DNA of 64,000 bases, taken from contig JAIXYZ010000002.1 of NCBI GenBank assembly GCA_027489955.1, forward strand, positions 124,001 to 188,000, in the 5' to 3' direction. This document shows, in pieces, positions 48,474 through 57,098 of the stretch. The notes below the pieces were generated by a model that worked only from the letters and a program-made list of their open reading frames with translations, had not been told where the DNA came from and made no database searches. Each line of letters opens with the position of its first letter. Position 1 is the stretch's first letter. Both the position numbers and the translations under genes were made by a program. This DNA is from Hyphomicrobiales bacterium (GTDB taxonomy: Bacteria; Pseudomonadota; Alphaproteobacteria; Rhizobiales; Beijerinckiaceae).

Positions 48474-49165
48474 ACGTCGCCGCCGACATGCCGGTGCACC
48501 CGGTCCTGCTGGGAGGGCTTGCCGCGATGCTGGACGCATCGGGCGCGCTCTTCCTTCCGGACGAGGGCACGCTCGTCGTCGCCGACCTGCACCTGGAGAA
48601 GGGCTCCGCCTACGGCACGCGCGGCCAGTTCCTGCCGCCCTACGATTCGCGCGCGACGCTGGAGCGGCTGGCGGAGGTCATCGACCGGCTGCGCCCGCGC
48701 CGCGTGGTCGCCCTCGGCGACAGCTTCCACGACCGGCAGGCACAGGGCCGGCTCGGCCACGCGGACGCGCTGCTCCTCCAGACGCTGATGGCCGGGCGCG
48801 ACTGGCTCTGGATCACCGGCAACCACGACCCGCTGCCGCCCGCCGATATCGGCGGCGACGTCGCGGCCATGGCGACGATCGGCGCGCTGCGCCTGGTCCA
48901 CGAGCCGACGCTGATGGACGGGCCGGAGGCCGCCGGCCACCTGCACCCGGCGGCGCGGGTGCATCTGCGCGGCCGCTCGGTGCGCAGGCGCTGCTTCGCC
49001 ACCTGCGGGACGCGCATGATCCTGCCGGCCTTCGGCGCCTATGCCGGCGGCCTCAACCTCCGCGACAGGGTGTTCTCGCCCTATTTCCCGGCCTTCCTCA
49101 CCGCCTACATGCTCGGCCAGGCGCGGGTCTACGCGGTCGGCCGCCGGATGCTGCTGCCGGACTGA
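48470..49165 (+). CDS. pdeM: Ligase-associated DNA damage response metallophosphoesterase PdeM
   Basis: A 231-residue calcineurin-like phosphoesterase: ADLHLEKGSAYG (D-x-H metal motif), ALGDSFHDR (GDxxHD) and TGNHDP (GNHD) in order, then AGHLHPAARV and FGAYAGGLNL. This is the metallophosphoesterase that travels with the Lhr-like helicase in the bacterial DNA-damage-response ligase cassette. The GTG start overlaps the helicase stop codon and follows GGAGGA, so the two are coupled. The usual ATP-dependent ligase and exonuclease partners are not in this window. Confidence 0.92.
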   Translation: MNVAADMPVHPVLLGGLAAMLDASGALFLPDEGTLVVADLHLEKGSAYGTRGQFLPPYDSRATLERLAEVIDRLRPRRVVALGDSFHDRQAQGRLGHADALLLQTLMAGRDWLWITGNHDPLPPADIGGDVAAMATIGALRLVHEPTLMDGPEAAGHLHPAARVHLRGRSVRRRCFATCGTRMILPAFGAYAGGLNLRDRVFSPYFPAFLTAYMLGQARVYAVGRRMLLPD

Positions 49166-49270
49166 GCGAAGGCGGCACCGTCCGCACCAGCCTGATCCGC
49201 CGGCCTGGCAGCCGCGCCCGCTGCGATCGTCGGCACAGCCGTCTGGCTCCAGTGATCGTCTCCTGGCGCG

Positions 49271-49906
49271 CTACTCCGCATCCGGCTGGTTCGACGGATG
49301 CGCCGCCTGGAAGGCCGGGTGCCCGGACGCGAGCGTCTCGATGCGACGGATGCGGGGGAAATCCTCGAGCGGCACGTTGAAGCGCCGCGCGGTGTAGACC
49401 TGCGGCACGATGTAGACGTCCGCGACGGTCGGCTCCGGGCCGAAGGCGAAGCCCTCGCCGCCGATCAGCGCCTCGACGGCGCTGAAGCCATCGGTGATCC
49501 ATCGCGTCAGCCAGGCGTTGACAGCCGCGTCGTCGGCGCCGAACTGTCCCTTCAGCGCCGCGAGCGTCCCGCTATTGTGCAGCGGATGGACGTCGCAGCC
49601 GATGATCGCGGCGACGGCGCGCACCTTCGCGCGCATCACGGGATTGGCCGGCAGGAGCGGCGGATCGGAATAGACCTCCTCCAGATATTCGATGATCGCG
49701 GGCGATTGCGTGAGGATCGCGCCGTCGTCCAGCACCAGGGACGGCACGCGGCCCTGCGGATTGACCACGCGATAGGCCGGCTGCTTCTGCTCCCCGCCGC
49801 CGCGCACCAGATGGACCGGGACGAGGTCGACGGAAAGCCCTTTCAGCGCAAGCGCGATGCGGACGCGGAACGATGTTCCCGACCGCCAGTAGGCATAGAG
49901 CTTCAT
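49271..49906 (-). CDS. maiA: Maleylacetoacetate isomerase
   Basis: A 211-residue zeta-class glutathione S-transferase relative: [20 protein letters not shown] with the active-site Ser region, NPQGRVPSLVLDDG, ILTQSPAIIEYLEE (glutathione contact) and GPEPTVADVYIVPQV. It isomerises maleylacetoacetate to fumarylacetoacetate in tyrosine breakdown. It overlaps fahA by 4 bp (ATGA) as the last gene of hmgA-fahA-maiA. It converges on pdeM with 105 bp between them that hold no visible gene. Confidence 0.95.
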   Translation of the reverse strand: MKLYAYWRSGTSFRVRIALALKGLSVDLVPVHLVRGGGEQKQPAYRVVNPQGRVPSLVLDDGAILTQSPAIIEYLEEVYSDPPLLPANPVMRAKVRAVAAIIGCDVHPLHNSGTLAALKGQFGADDAAVNAWLTRWITDGFSAVEALIGGEGFAFGPEPTVADVYIVPQVYTARRFNVPLEDFPRIRRIETLASGHPAFQAAHPSNQPDAE

Positions 49907-51234
49907 CGGCCCATCTCCGGCGCGGGCAGGACGACGGCGCGGCATTCGCCGAAGCCGATGGGCACGGCGCCGGGGCGCGAGGCGCGGGCGCGCATGACGA
50001 TCTCGTCGCCATCCTGAAGGAAGGTGCGCGTCTCCTCGCCCGGCAGGCTGACCGGGTTGCGGCCGCCCGCGGTGATCTCCAGCAGGCTGCCGAAGGACGA
50101 CGCATCAGCGCCCGAGATCGTGCCGGACCCCAGGAGGTCGCCCGGGCGCAGGTCGCAGCCGCCGCTCGTGTGATGGGCGAGCATCTGGGCCGGCGTCCAG
50201 TACAGGTCCCGCGTCGTGCAGCCGGCGAGGCGCACCGGCGCGAGGCCCTTTTCGCGCATGGCTGGAGTGGACAAAAACACCTCGATGTCGATCGACAGGC
50301 CACCGGCCGCCCGGTCCTCCTCGCCGTCGAGATAGGCGAGCGGGGCCGGATCGCCCGCAGGGCGCGCGGGGCGCTCGGTCCGGAACGGCAGAAGCGCGTC
50401 CGCCGTCACGATCCAGGGCGATACCGTGGTCGCGAAGTTCTTGGCGAGGAAGGGACCCAGCGGCTGGTATTCCCAGGCCTGGATATCCCGCGCCGACCAG
50501 TCGTTCAGCAACCCGTAGCCGGCGATGTGGGAGGCGGCATGGCCGATCGGGATGGGCTCGCCCAGCGCGTTGCCCGGGCCGACCCAGATGGCGAGCTCGG
50601 TCTCGTAATCGAGCCGGGCGCACGGGCCGAAGCGCGGGACCGCGTCGTCGGGCCCCTTGACCTGACCGTTCGGCCTGCGAACATCGGTGCCGGACACGCG
50701 GATCGAGGACGCGCGGCCGTGATAGCCGATCGGCACGTGCTTGTAGTTCGGCAGGAGCGGATTGTCTGGCCGGAACAGCGCGCCGACATTCTCCGCGTGG
50801 CGGATGCCGGCGTAGAAGTCGGTATAGTCGCCGACGATGGCGGGCATGTGCATCGTGGCGCGGGATGCGTCCACCAGCAGGTCGCCTGCGATCTCCTCCG
50901 CCTGCGGCCGCAGGACGCCTTCGCTCCAGAGCAGGTCTGACACGTGGCGGCGCAGGCCGCTGCGCTCGCCCGGCGGCAGCGCCAGCCAGCCGTTGAGCGC
51001 CGGACCCGACGCGGCCTCGCAGGCGGCCTGGGCCTCGCCGATCAGCAGGCCGGACGCGGCGAGCGCCTTCAGGTCCAGGATGCGATCGCCGATGGCGATG
51101 CCGCCGCGCGGGTCGTCCCCGTCCACGCTGAACACGCCCATCGGCAGGTTCTGGATGGGGAACTCGGCGTGGCCGTCCGCGCCCGGCACCCAGCAGCGGC
51201 GGACGGGATCGTGGGTCTCGTCGAGCGCGGTCAC
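49903..51234 (-). CDS. fahA: Fumarylacetoacetase
   Basis: A 443-residue hydrolase that cleaves fumarylacetoacetate into fumarate and acetoacetate. Metal and active-site regions are intact: [61 protein letters not shown] and a [17 protein letters not shown] stretch. The GTG start overlaps the hmgA stop (GTGA) and gives the natural N-terminus TALDETHDP. Second gene of the homogentisate operon. Confidence 0.96.
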   Translation of the reverse strand: MTALDETHDPVRRCWVPGADGHAEFPIQNLPMGVFSVDGDDPRGGIAIGDRILDLKALAASGLLIGEAQAACEAASGPALNGWLALPPGERSGLRRHVSDLLWSEGVLRPQAEEIAGDLLVDASRATMHMPAIVGDYTDFYAGIRHAENVGALFRPDNPLLPNYKHVPIGYHGRASSIRVSGTDVRRPNGQVKGPDDAVPRFGPCARLDYETELAIWVGPGNALGEPIPIGHAASHIAGYGLLNDWSARDIQAWEYQPLGPFLAKNFATTVSPWIVTADALLPFRTERPARPAGDPAPLAYLDGEEDRAAGGLSIDIEVFLSTPAMREKGLAPVRLAGCTTRDLYWTPAQMLAHHTSGGCDLRPGDLLGSGTISGADASSFGSLLEITAGGRNPVSLPGEETRTFLQDGDEIVMRARASRPGAVPIGFGECRAVVLPAPEMGR

Positions 51235-52586
51235 GGCCGCTCCCCCGTGAAGTGCTTCTTCAGGCCCGCCCAGCAATCGATGTAATTGTCCTGGAGCTCC
51301 GGCAGCCCGGCGGCATAAGCGGTGACCCGCTGGGCGAACCGCGTCTCGAACATGAAGGCCATCGTGCCGGTCAGCTTCACGGGCTTCAGTTCGCCGTTGG
51401 AGGCGTGGTCGAACGCCTTGTCGTCGGGACCGTGGGGCAGCATCTGGTTGTGGAGGGAGAAGCCGCCCGGCACGAACCCTTCGGGCTTGGCGTCGTAGAC
51501 GCCGTAGATCAGCCCCATGAATTCCGACATGAGGTTGCGGTGGTACCAGGGCGGCCGGAACGTATTCTCCGCCACCATCCAGCGCTCGGGGAAGATGACG
51601 AAGTCGATATTCGCCGTGCCGGGCGTCTCCGACGGCGCCGTCAGCACGGTGAAGATCGACGGGTCGGGATGGTCGAAAGCGATGGCGCCCACCGGCGAGA
51701 AGTGGCGCAGGTCGTACTTGTAGGGCGCGTAATTGCCATGCCAGCCCACGACGTCCAGCGGAGACTGGCCGATCTCGGTGGCGTGCAACTCCCCGCCCCA
51801 CTTCACGTAGAGAACGGACGGCGCTTCCCGGTCCTCGAAGGCGGCGACGGGGGTGAGGAAATCGCGGGGGTTGGCCAGGCAATTGGCGCCGATCGGCCCG
51901 CGATCCGGCAGGGTGAAGCCGCCGCCATAGTTCTCGCAGACATAGGCGCGGGCGGGCCCGTCGATCAGCTCCACGCGGATGATGACGCCGCGGGGAATGA
52001 CGCAGATCTCGCCCGGCTCGATCTCGATGATGCCGAACTCGGTGCAGAAGCGCAGGCGGCCCTGCTGCGCCACGACGAGGAGTTCGCCGTCGGCATTGAA
52101 GAAGTATTCGTCTTCCATCGATCGGGTGACGAATGCCAGGTGGGCGGCCATGCCGACCTGGGTGTCGCTGTCGCCGGCGGTGGTGATCGTGCGCAAGCCT
52201 TCCACGAAGCTCAGCGCCTCGGTCGGCAGGTCGACCGGGTTCCACCGCAGCTGGCCGAGCGCAAGGCTGCTCTCCTCGCGGGCGGGAGCCGTGCGCAGGA
52301 AGCGCCGGTCCACGCGGCGATAGCGCGCGGAATGTTTCACCGCCGGGCGGATGCGATAGAGCCAGGAGCGCTGGTTGGTGGCCTGGGGCGCAGTGAAGGG
52401 CGAGCCGGACAATTGCTCGGCATACAGGCCGTAATTCACCTTCTGCGGCGAATTGCGACCGATCGGCAGCACATCCGGCAGCGCCTCGGTCTCGAAGGAA
52501 TTGCCGAAACCGGACATATAGCCCGGCATGAGGCCGCTGTTGCGATGGGTGCCGCGCGTCGCGGCAACCGGATTCTGGACGTTCAT
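51231..52586 (-). CDS. hmgA: Homogentisate 1,2-dioxygenase
   Basis: A 451-residue non-heme iron dioxygenase that opens the ring of homogentisate to maleylacetoacetate. Conserved N-terminus [34 protein letters not shown], and the iron-binding region [20 protein letters not shown] followed by [10 protein letters not shown], then [11 protein letters not shown]. Full length. First gene of hmgA-fahA-maiA and divergent from a MarR-type regulator, with a palindromic operator candidate between them. Confidence 0.97.
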   Translation of the reverse strand: MNVQNPVAATRGTHRNSGLMPGYMSGFGNSFETEALPDVLPIGRNSPQKVNYGLYAEQLSGSPFTAPQATNQRSWLYRIRPAVKHSARYRRVDRRFLRTAPAREESSLALGQLRWNPVDLPTEALSFVEGLRTITTAGDSDTQVGMAAHLAFVTRSMEDEYFFNADGELLVVAQQGRLRFCTEFGIIEIEPGEICVIPRGVIIRVELIDGPARAYVCENYGGGFTLPDRGPIGANCLANPRDFLTPVAAFEDREAPSVLYVKWGGELHATEIGQSPLDVVGWHGNYAPYKYDLRHFSPVGAIAFDHPDPSIFTVLTAPSETPGTANIDFVIFPERWMVAENTFRPPWYHRNLMSEFMGLIYGVYDAKPEGFVPGGFSLHNQMLPHGPDDKAFDHASNGELKPVKLTGTMAFMFETRFAQRVTAYAAGLPELQDNYIDCWAGLKKHFTGERP

Positions 52587-52613
52587 GGGCGCATCTCCCG
52601 GCTGGTCTCGATT

Positions 52614-52648
52614 TTAGTTGCGAATGTAACCGTCCGGTTTGTAACTAA
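52614..52648. promoter_or_regulatory. Candidate operator for the MarR/HmgR regulator between hmgA and its regulator
   Basis: TTAGTTGCGAA (52614-52624) is mirrored by TTTGTAACTAA (52638-52648) with 9 of 11 positions matching. A direct repeat TGTAAC (52625 and 52640) and the inner palindrome AACCGTCCGGTT lie inside. It is 27 bp before hmgA and directly upstream of the regulator ATG, an ideal place to repress both. Prediction only. Confidence 0.6.
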
Positions 52649-52652
52649 CAAC

Positions 52653-53123
52653 ATGGACAATCTGGAACTGGAAGCCTTCCTGCCGTACCGGCTCAACCGG
52701 CTGGGCGCCGCGATCTCGCAGGCGTTCCAGAAAGTGTACCGCAAGCGCTACGACCTGAGTGTGGCGGAATGGCGCGTCCTGGCCACGCTCGGCCAGTTCG
52801 GCGAAGCGACGGCGACGGCGATCGGCGCTCATTCCCACATGCACAAGACCAAGGTCAGCCGCGCCGTCCGGGCGCTCGAGGACCGGGGCTGGCTGAAGCG
52901 GCGGCAGAGCGACGACGACCGGCGCGAGGAGATCCTGAGCCTGAGGGGCGAGGGCCGGAAGGCCTATGCGGACATCGTGCCGCGCGCGCTCAAGTTCGAG
53001 CAGCGCATCCTGGAGGCTCTGGGCCGCGACGGGGAGGCGCTCGGCGGTGCGCTTTCGCGGCTGGAGGAGCATTTGGGGCTGGCGGCGGTGTCCGCGCCGG
53101 ACGGCGAGGCGCCGCGCCGCTAG
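52653..53123 (+). CDS. MarR-family regulator, probable repressor of the homogentisate operon
   Basis: A 156-residue MarR-type winged helix protein: LPYRLNRLGAAISQAFQKVY, DLSVAEWRVLATLGQFGEAT, recognition helix HMHKTKVSRAVRALEDRGWL and wing KRRQSDDDRREEILSLRGEG. It resembles MarR-type regulators found beside hmgA in alpha- and betaproteobacteria (the role of HmgR is played by IclR proteins in Pseudomonas). Divergent from hmgA with 66 bp between start codons. The end overlaps the cytochrome c gene on the other strand by 4 bp. Homogentisate as inducer is an inference. Confidence 0.87.
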   Translation: MDNLELEAFLPYRLNRLGAAISQAFQKVYRKRYDLSVAEWRVLATLGQFGEATATAIGAHSHMHKTKVSRAVRALEDRGWLKRRQSDDDRREEILSLRGEGRKAYADIVPRALKFEQRILEALGRDGEALGGALSRLEEHLGLAAVSAPDGEAPRR

Positions 53124-53464
53124 CGCTCCAGCGATTTCAGGTAGGCGATGACGTTGCCGATCTGGTCCGCCTCCAGCCGGAATTCCGGCATGGTCGGGTG
53201 GCCCGTCACGATGCCTTCGGCGAAGGCCTCGGACAGGTTCTCGACGGGATAGCGCAGGTGCAGTTCGCGGAAGGGCGGGGCGATGGCGAGTGGGCTGACG
53301 CCGGTGCGGCCGACCGCGTGGCAGCCGCCGCAATTCTCGCGGACAAAGATCAGGCCGAGGGCGGGATTGCCCCGCGTCTCGGCCTGACAGTCATCCACCA
53401 TCGGGAGTACAGCGAACAGAAGGCCGAGGGACAGGGCGGTGGCGAAGCTTGCCCTTCGATCCAT
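53120..53464 (-). CDS. Small monoheme c-type cytochrome
   Basis: A 114-residue periplasmic protein: signal peptide MDRRASFATALSLGLLFAVL, heme site CGGCH (45-49) and probable axial Met92 in TGHPTMPEF. Mature size of about 85 residues matches class I cytochromes related to cbb3-donor or CcoP-type domains. The ATG with GGAGGG at 9 bp is preferred over one 51 bp upstream. A degenerate FNR/FixK box lies 57 bp ahead, overlapping the ccoA stop codon, which suggests microaerobic induction. A role as electron donor to cbb3 oxidase is inferred from context. Confidence 0.87.
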   Translation of the reverse strand: MDRRASFATALSLGLLFAVLPMVDDCQAETRGNPALGLIFVRENCGGCHAVGRTGVSPLAIAPPFRELHLRYPVENLSEAFAEGIVTGHPTMPEFRLEADQIGNVIAYLKSLER

Positions 53465-53521
53465 CGCGACTGGCCCTCCATGCTCGCTAGGCCATACTTT
53501 CCCTAACGTCAACATCGTTCC

Positions 53522-53535
53522 TTGATCTAGCGCAA
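53522..53535 (-). promoter_or_regulatory. Degenerate FNR/FixK box upstream of the small cytochrome c
   Basis: On the minus strand TTGCGCTAGATCAA fits the relaxed FixK consensus TTG(A/C)-N6-(T/G)CAA. Its centre is about 64 bp before the cytochrome start codon, which would allow a class II (-41.5) promoter with a leader of about 23 nt. It overlaps the ccoA stop codon. Confidence 0.45.
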
Positions 53536-54708
53536 AAGGGCGCCCGCCAGCGCGCCTAAGACGATGGCCGCGTCATGCAGGCCGAGCTGCCAGCGGCCGA
53601 ACCCGCGGGCATGGAGGAGCGCCGTCGCGCCCGTGGTCGCAAGGCACCATCCGGCCCCGGTCGCCGCCAGCGCCGCGGCGATCCCAGCCGCCGAGGGCTC
53701 CTGCCACAGGACGGCAAGACCGAGGCCGACGAGCCCGGTGCCACTGAGGGCAAGCGTGCGGCTTCCGAGCGCGCGCGACAGGACAGGCCCGGCAAGGGCC
53801 GGCGCATACATCGCGACGACATGCCAGGCGACGAAGCCCGCGATCCCGGACGCGGACACGCCGCAGCCGACCAGCATGCCCGGCGCCACGGCCATGGCGC
53901 GGGTCATTCCGGCCCAGGCGAAAGCGGACAGCACCGTCGGCAGGAGCCAGCCACGCCAGGCTGCGGCCGGGGCTGATTCGTCCTGCGGGCCGGACCGGGC
54001 ATGGCGGAACGGCGCGACCGCCAGAGCCAGGACGGCGACCTGCACGGCGCCCGCGGCAAGGAGCGTCCCGGCGAAGGGGATGGGTGCGGCGGCGGCCTCC
54101 GCGGCGCGCAGCATGGCGGGGGCGAGGATGCCAGCGGCCGCGCCGGAGGCGAAGATCAGGTATCCGCCGCGTTCGCGCCAGCCGGGAGGCAGCGCCAGCG
54201 CATCGTGGCGATAGGCCAGGCCGAACCCTTGCGCGATCCCGAGCCAGAAGGCGCCGATGGCCAGCAGCGCAAAGAGGTCCGCAGCGACGGCCCAGGCGGC
54301 GGCGATCCCGCCCGCGGCACCGATCCCGGCGCCGAGCGCGAAGGCGGCGCGGCGGCCGAAGGCATCGCGCAGCACCGACGCCGGAAGGCTGGCGGCGACG
54401 GTGCCGAGCAGCATCGCCGCGAACGGCCATCCCGCCCGTTCTGGCGCTGCCGCGAGCATCGCGCCGGCCAGGGGCAGGACCGACAGGGCGAGGACCTGGG
54501 ACAGGACCGAGAGGCCGAAGGCCAGGGCGGCGCGGGCGGCGGCGATTTCGGGCCTGACCGCCGTCATGGCGGCAAGGTCGTCGGGCGCCAGATCGTCCGG
54601 GCACAGGCAGGCGAGACGCCCTGCCCGGGACAGGCGGGCTTCCGCGGTCGCCGCCTGCGCCGCAGCCGCTTCGCCAAGCCTTGCCGGCATGAGGCCCGCG
54701 TCGCTCAC
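53527..54708 (-). CDS. ccoA: MFS-type copper importer for cbb3 oxidase assembly, CcoA-like
   Basis: A 393-residue major facilitator protein with about 12 spans after a 50-residue N-terminal tail. It carries M268-TRA-M272 and H296-VVA-M300. CcoA of Rhodobacter capsulatus needs MxxxM and HxxxM motifs for copper uptake, and the 28-residue distance between the first Met and the His is the same here as I recall for that protein (M233 to H261). The GTG start overlaps the ccoS stop. Position as last gene of ccoG-H-I-S supports the call. The N-terminal tail has an ACLCP motif. Confidence 0.82.
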   Translation of the reverse strand: MSDAGLMPARLGEAAAAQAATAEARLSRAGRLACLCPDDLAPDDLAAMTAVRPEIAAARAALAFGLSVLSQVLALSVLPLAGAMLAAAPERAGWPFAAMLLGTVAASLPASVLRDAFGRRAAFALGAGIGAAGGIAAAWAVAADLFALLAIGAFWLGIAQGFGLAYRHDALALPPGWRERGGYLIFASGAAAGILAPAMLRAAEAAAAPIPFAGTLLAAGAVQVAVLALAVAPFRHARSGPQDESAPAAAWRGWLLPTVLSAFAWAGMTRAMAVAPGMLVGCGVSASGIAGFVAWHVVAMYAPALAGPVLSRALGSRTLALSGTGLVGLGLAVLWQEPSAAGIAAALAATGAGWCLATTGATALLHARGFGRWQLGLHDAAIVLGALAGALLR

Positions 54709-54869
54709 GGCCGCTTCTCCCGCGTGGCGACATCGTCGTCGGAGAGGACGCGATGGGCGGCCCCCTCCATGTCGTCGTACTGCCCGTTGCGCAGCGACCA
54801 GAGGAAGGCGAAGAGGCCGCCAAGGCCGAGCGCGAGGGCGATCGGCAGCAGATAGAGGATCACGTCCAT
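54705..54869 (-). CDS. ccoS: cbb3-type cytochrome oxidase assembly protein CcoS
   Basis: A 54-residue single-span protein, MDVILYLLPIALALGLGGLF followed by AFLWSLRNGQYDDMEGAAHR, the typical CcoS/FixS sequence with its QYDD(ME)GxAxR block. CcoS is needed to insert heme b and CuB into CcoN. It overlaps ccoI by 10 bp upstream and the CcoA-like gene by 4 bp downstream. Its small size makes it easy to miss. Confidence 0.93.
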   Translation of the reverse strand: MDVILYLLPIALALGLGGLFAFLWSLRNGQYDDMEGAAHRVLSDDDVATREKRP

Positions 54870-57088
54870 CGCGGCACCTCCGGCGCGGGCGCGGCCGCCC
54901 CCGGCATGCGACGGCGCGGCGCAGATTGCCGCGCCCGCAGGGCGTTGAGCGTGACGATGACGGACGAGCCGGACATCGCCGCCGCCGCCACGAGCGGCGT
55001 GACCAGCCCGGCGATCGCCAGCGGCACGGCCAGCAGGTTGTAGACGAGCGAGATGCCGAGGTTCTGGCGCATGAGCGCGCGCGCCCGGCGCGCGATGCGC
55101 AGGGTGCGGACCACCGGCGCCAGGTGCTCGCCCAGGAAGACCGCATCGGCCCGGGCCTGGGTCACGTCGGCGGCGGAAATCGGCGACATGGAGACCCAGG
55201 CGGCCGCCAGGGCGGGGGCGTCGTTCAGCCCGTCACCGACCATCAGCACCTTGCGCCCGGCCGCCTTCATGGCCGCGAGCTCCGCGATCTTGTCGGCGGG
55301 GCGGCGACCGCCGCTCCACTCCGCGATACCCAGCGCCGCCGCCACCGGCTCCACCGCCTCCGGCCGGTCGCCGGACAGGATCGCGATCGCGTATCCGGCC
55401 TGACGGAGGGCAGCGACCGCCTGGCTCGCATCGGCGCGCAGCGCCTGCCGCACGACGAGGCGCAGGACATGGCCGGCATGGCGGAACACGATCTGCGAGC
55501 CGTCCGCCGCCAGCGCGCCCGCATCGTCCGCAACGCCGCAATAGGCCGGGCTGCCGAGCCGCGCTTCGAGCCCATCGATCACGGCGCATACGCCCGCGCC
55601 GGGCTCCTCTACCGCGCCGGGCAGCGGGCGCTGGCCCGGGACCTCCCGCGCGACGACCGCCGCCAGCGGATGCCGGCTGGACAGGGCAAGGCGCGCGGCA
55701 AGGGCGAGCTGGTCGGGGGGTATGGCGGCGGCGTTCGCGACGCGCGGCTCCGGCAATGTCAGCGTGCCGGTCTTGTCGAAGACGACCGTATCGGCCTGCG
55801 CGAGCCGCTCGATCGCGTCGGCGGCGTTGAGCAGGACGCCGGTGCGGAACAGGGCGCCCGCCGCGACGACCTGCACCGTGGGAACGGCGAGCGCCAGCGC
55901 GCAGGGGCAGGTGATGATGAGCACGGCCACCGCCGTGACGATGGCGTCGTGGACCGAGGCGCCGGCAAGGATCCACCCTGCCGCCGTCGCGGCGGCGGTG
56001 ACGTGCACGACGGGCGCGTAGGCCCGGGACACGCGGTCCGCCAGGCGCACATAGGCGTTGCGGGCGGAAGCCGCCTTCTCGATGAGACGATCCACCTCGT
56101 CCAGCAGCGTGCCCTCGCCCGCCGCCACGACCTGGAGAGTGAGGACGCCAGTCTCGTTCAGCGATCCGGCATGGACGAGTTCGCCGGCGCCGGCCTGCCG
56201 GCGCAGGGTCTCGCCGGTGACGAGGCTCTCGTCCACGAGGGAGAGGCCGTCGACGATCCGCCCGTCCACGGGGATGCGGTCTCCGGCGCGCACCAGCACG
56301 CGCTCGCCCGGCCGCAGCGCACCCACGGGCGTCGCGACCACGGCGCCGCCCTCCCCGAGCCGGAGCGCGAAATCGGACTTCAGCGCCGCGAGATTGCCGG
56401 CGGCCGCCCGCGTCCTGCGGCGCATGGCATGGTCGAGATAGCGGCCGCAGAGCAGGAAGAAGAGCAGCATCACGGCGCTGTCGAAATAGGCGTGCTCGGC
56501 ATGGGCCAGCGTCTCGGCGACGGACATGCCGAGCGCCAGGAGGACGCCGAGGGAGATCGGCACGTCCATGTTGAGGCGCCGCTCCGCGAGGCCCTTGAGC
56601 GCGCTGCGGAAGAAGGGCTGGCCGGCATAGGCGGCGGCAGGCAGCGCGATCAGCGCGGAGAGCCAGTGGAAGAGGTCGCGCGTCTCGGGCGTGATGTCGG
56701 TGACGTTGCCGGACCAGACGGACACCGACAGCAGCATGATGTTCATGGCGGCAAAGCCCGCCACCGCCAGGCACCGCATGAGCCAGCGCGCATGGCGCGC
56801 CTCGGCCTCCTCGGCGCCGCCCTGCCGGAACGGATGGGCGCGGTGGCCGGCCTGCTCAAGTGCGGCGACGATGGCGGCGGGATCGACCTCGCCCGGCTGC
56901 CAGGCGGCGGTAAGACGGTGATTGGTGAAGTTGAGGCGCGCCTCGCGCATCCCCGCGATGGCCTTCACCGCGTTCTCCACGGCCGCGATGGCCGCCGCGG
57001 ACGCGACGTTCTCCACCACGAGCTCCATGCGCGCCAGGCCGTCGCCTTCGGCGGTCACGTAATGGGACAGGTCCAGGGTCGCGGCCAT
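54860..57088 (-). CDS. ccoI: P1B-type copper-exporting ATPase CcoI (FixI)
   Basis: A 742-residue P-type ATPase. The membrane CPC (C394-P-C396 in TCPCALALAVPT), phosphorylation site DKTGTL (438-443), TGET phosphatase loop (291-294) and GDGLNDAPALAAA hinge are present. It delivers copper to the periplasmic side for cbb3 maturation. Residues 20-85 look like the usual N-terminal heavy-metal domain, but where CxxC is expected it reads VENVASAAAIAAVE, with no cysteine. The ATG at MAATLDLSHYV was chosen. It overlaps ccoS by 10 bp. Confidence 0.94.
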   Translation of the reverse strand: MAATLDLSHYVTAEGDGLARMELVVENVASAAAIAAVENAVKAIAGMREARLNFTNHRLTAAWQPGEVDPAAIVAALEQAGHRAHPFRQGGAEEAEARHARWLMRCLAVAGFAAMNIMLLSVSVWSGNVTDITPETRDLFHWLSALIALPAAAYAGQPFFRSALKGLAERRLNMDVPISLGVLLALGMSVAETLAHAEHAYFDSAVMLLFFLLCGRYLDHAMRRRTRAAAGNLAALKSDFALRLGEGGAVVATPVGALRPGERVLVRAGDRIPVDGRIVDGLSLVDESLVTGETLRRQAGAGELVHAGSLNETGVLTLQVVAAGEGTLLDEVDRLIEKAASARNAYVRLADRVSRAYAPVVHVTAAATAAGWILAGASVHDAIVTAVAVLIITCPCALALAVPTVQVVAAGALFRTGVLLNAADAIERLAQADTVVFDKTGTLTLPEPRVANAAAIPPDQLALAARLALSSRHPLAAVVAREVPGQRPLPGAVEEPGAGVCAVIDGLEARLGSPAYCGVADDAGALAADGSQIVFRHAGHVLRLVVRQALRADASQAVAALRQAGYAIAILSGDRPEAVEPVAAALGIAEWSGGRRPADKIAELAAMKAAGRKVLMVGDGLNDAPALAAAWVSMSPISAADVTQARADAVFLGEHLAPVVRTLRIARRARALMRQNLGISLVYNLLAVPLAIAGLVTPLVAAAAMSGSSVIVTLNALRARQSAPRRRMPGAAAPAPEVPRWT

Positions 57089-57098
57089 GGCGTCGCCT

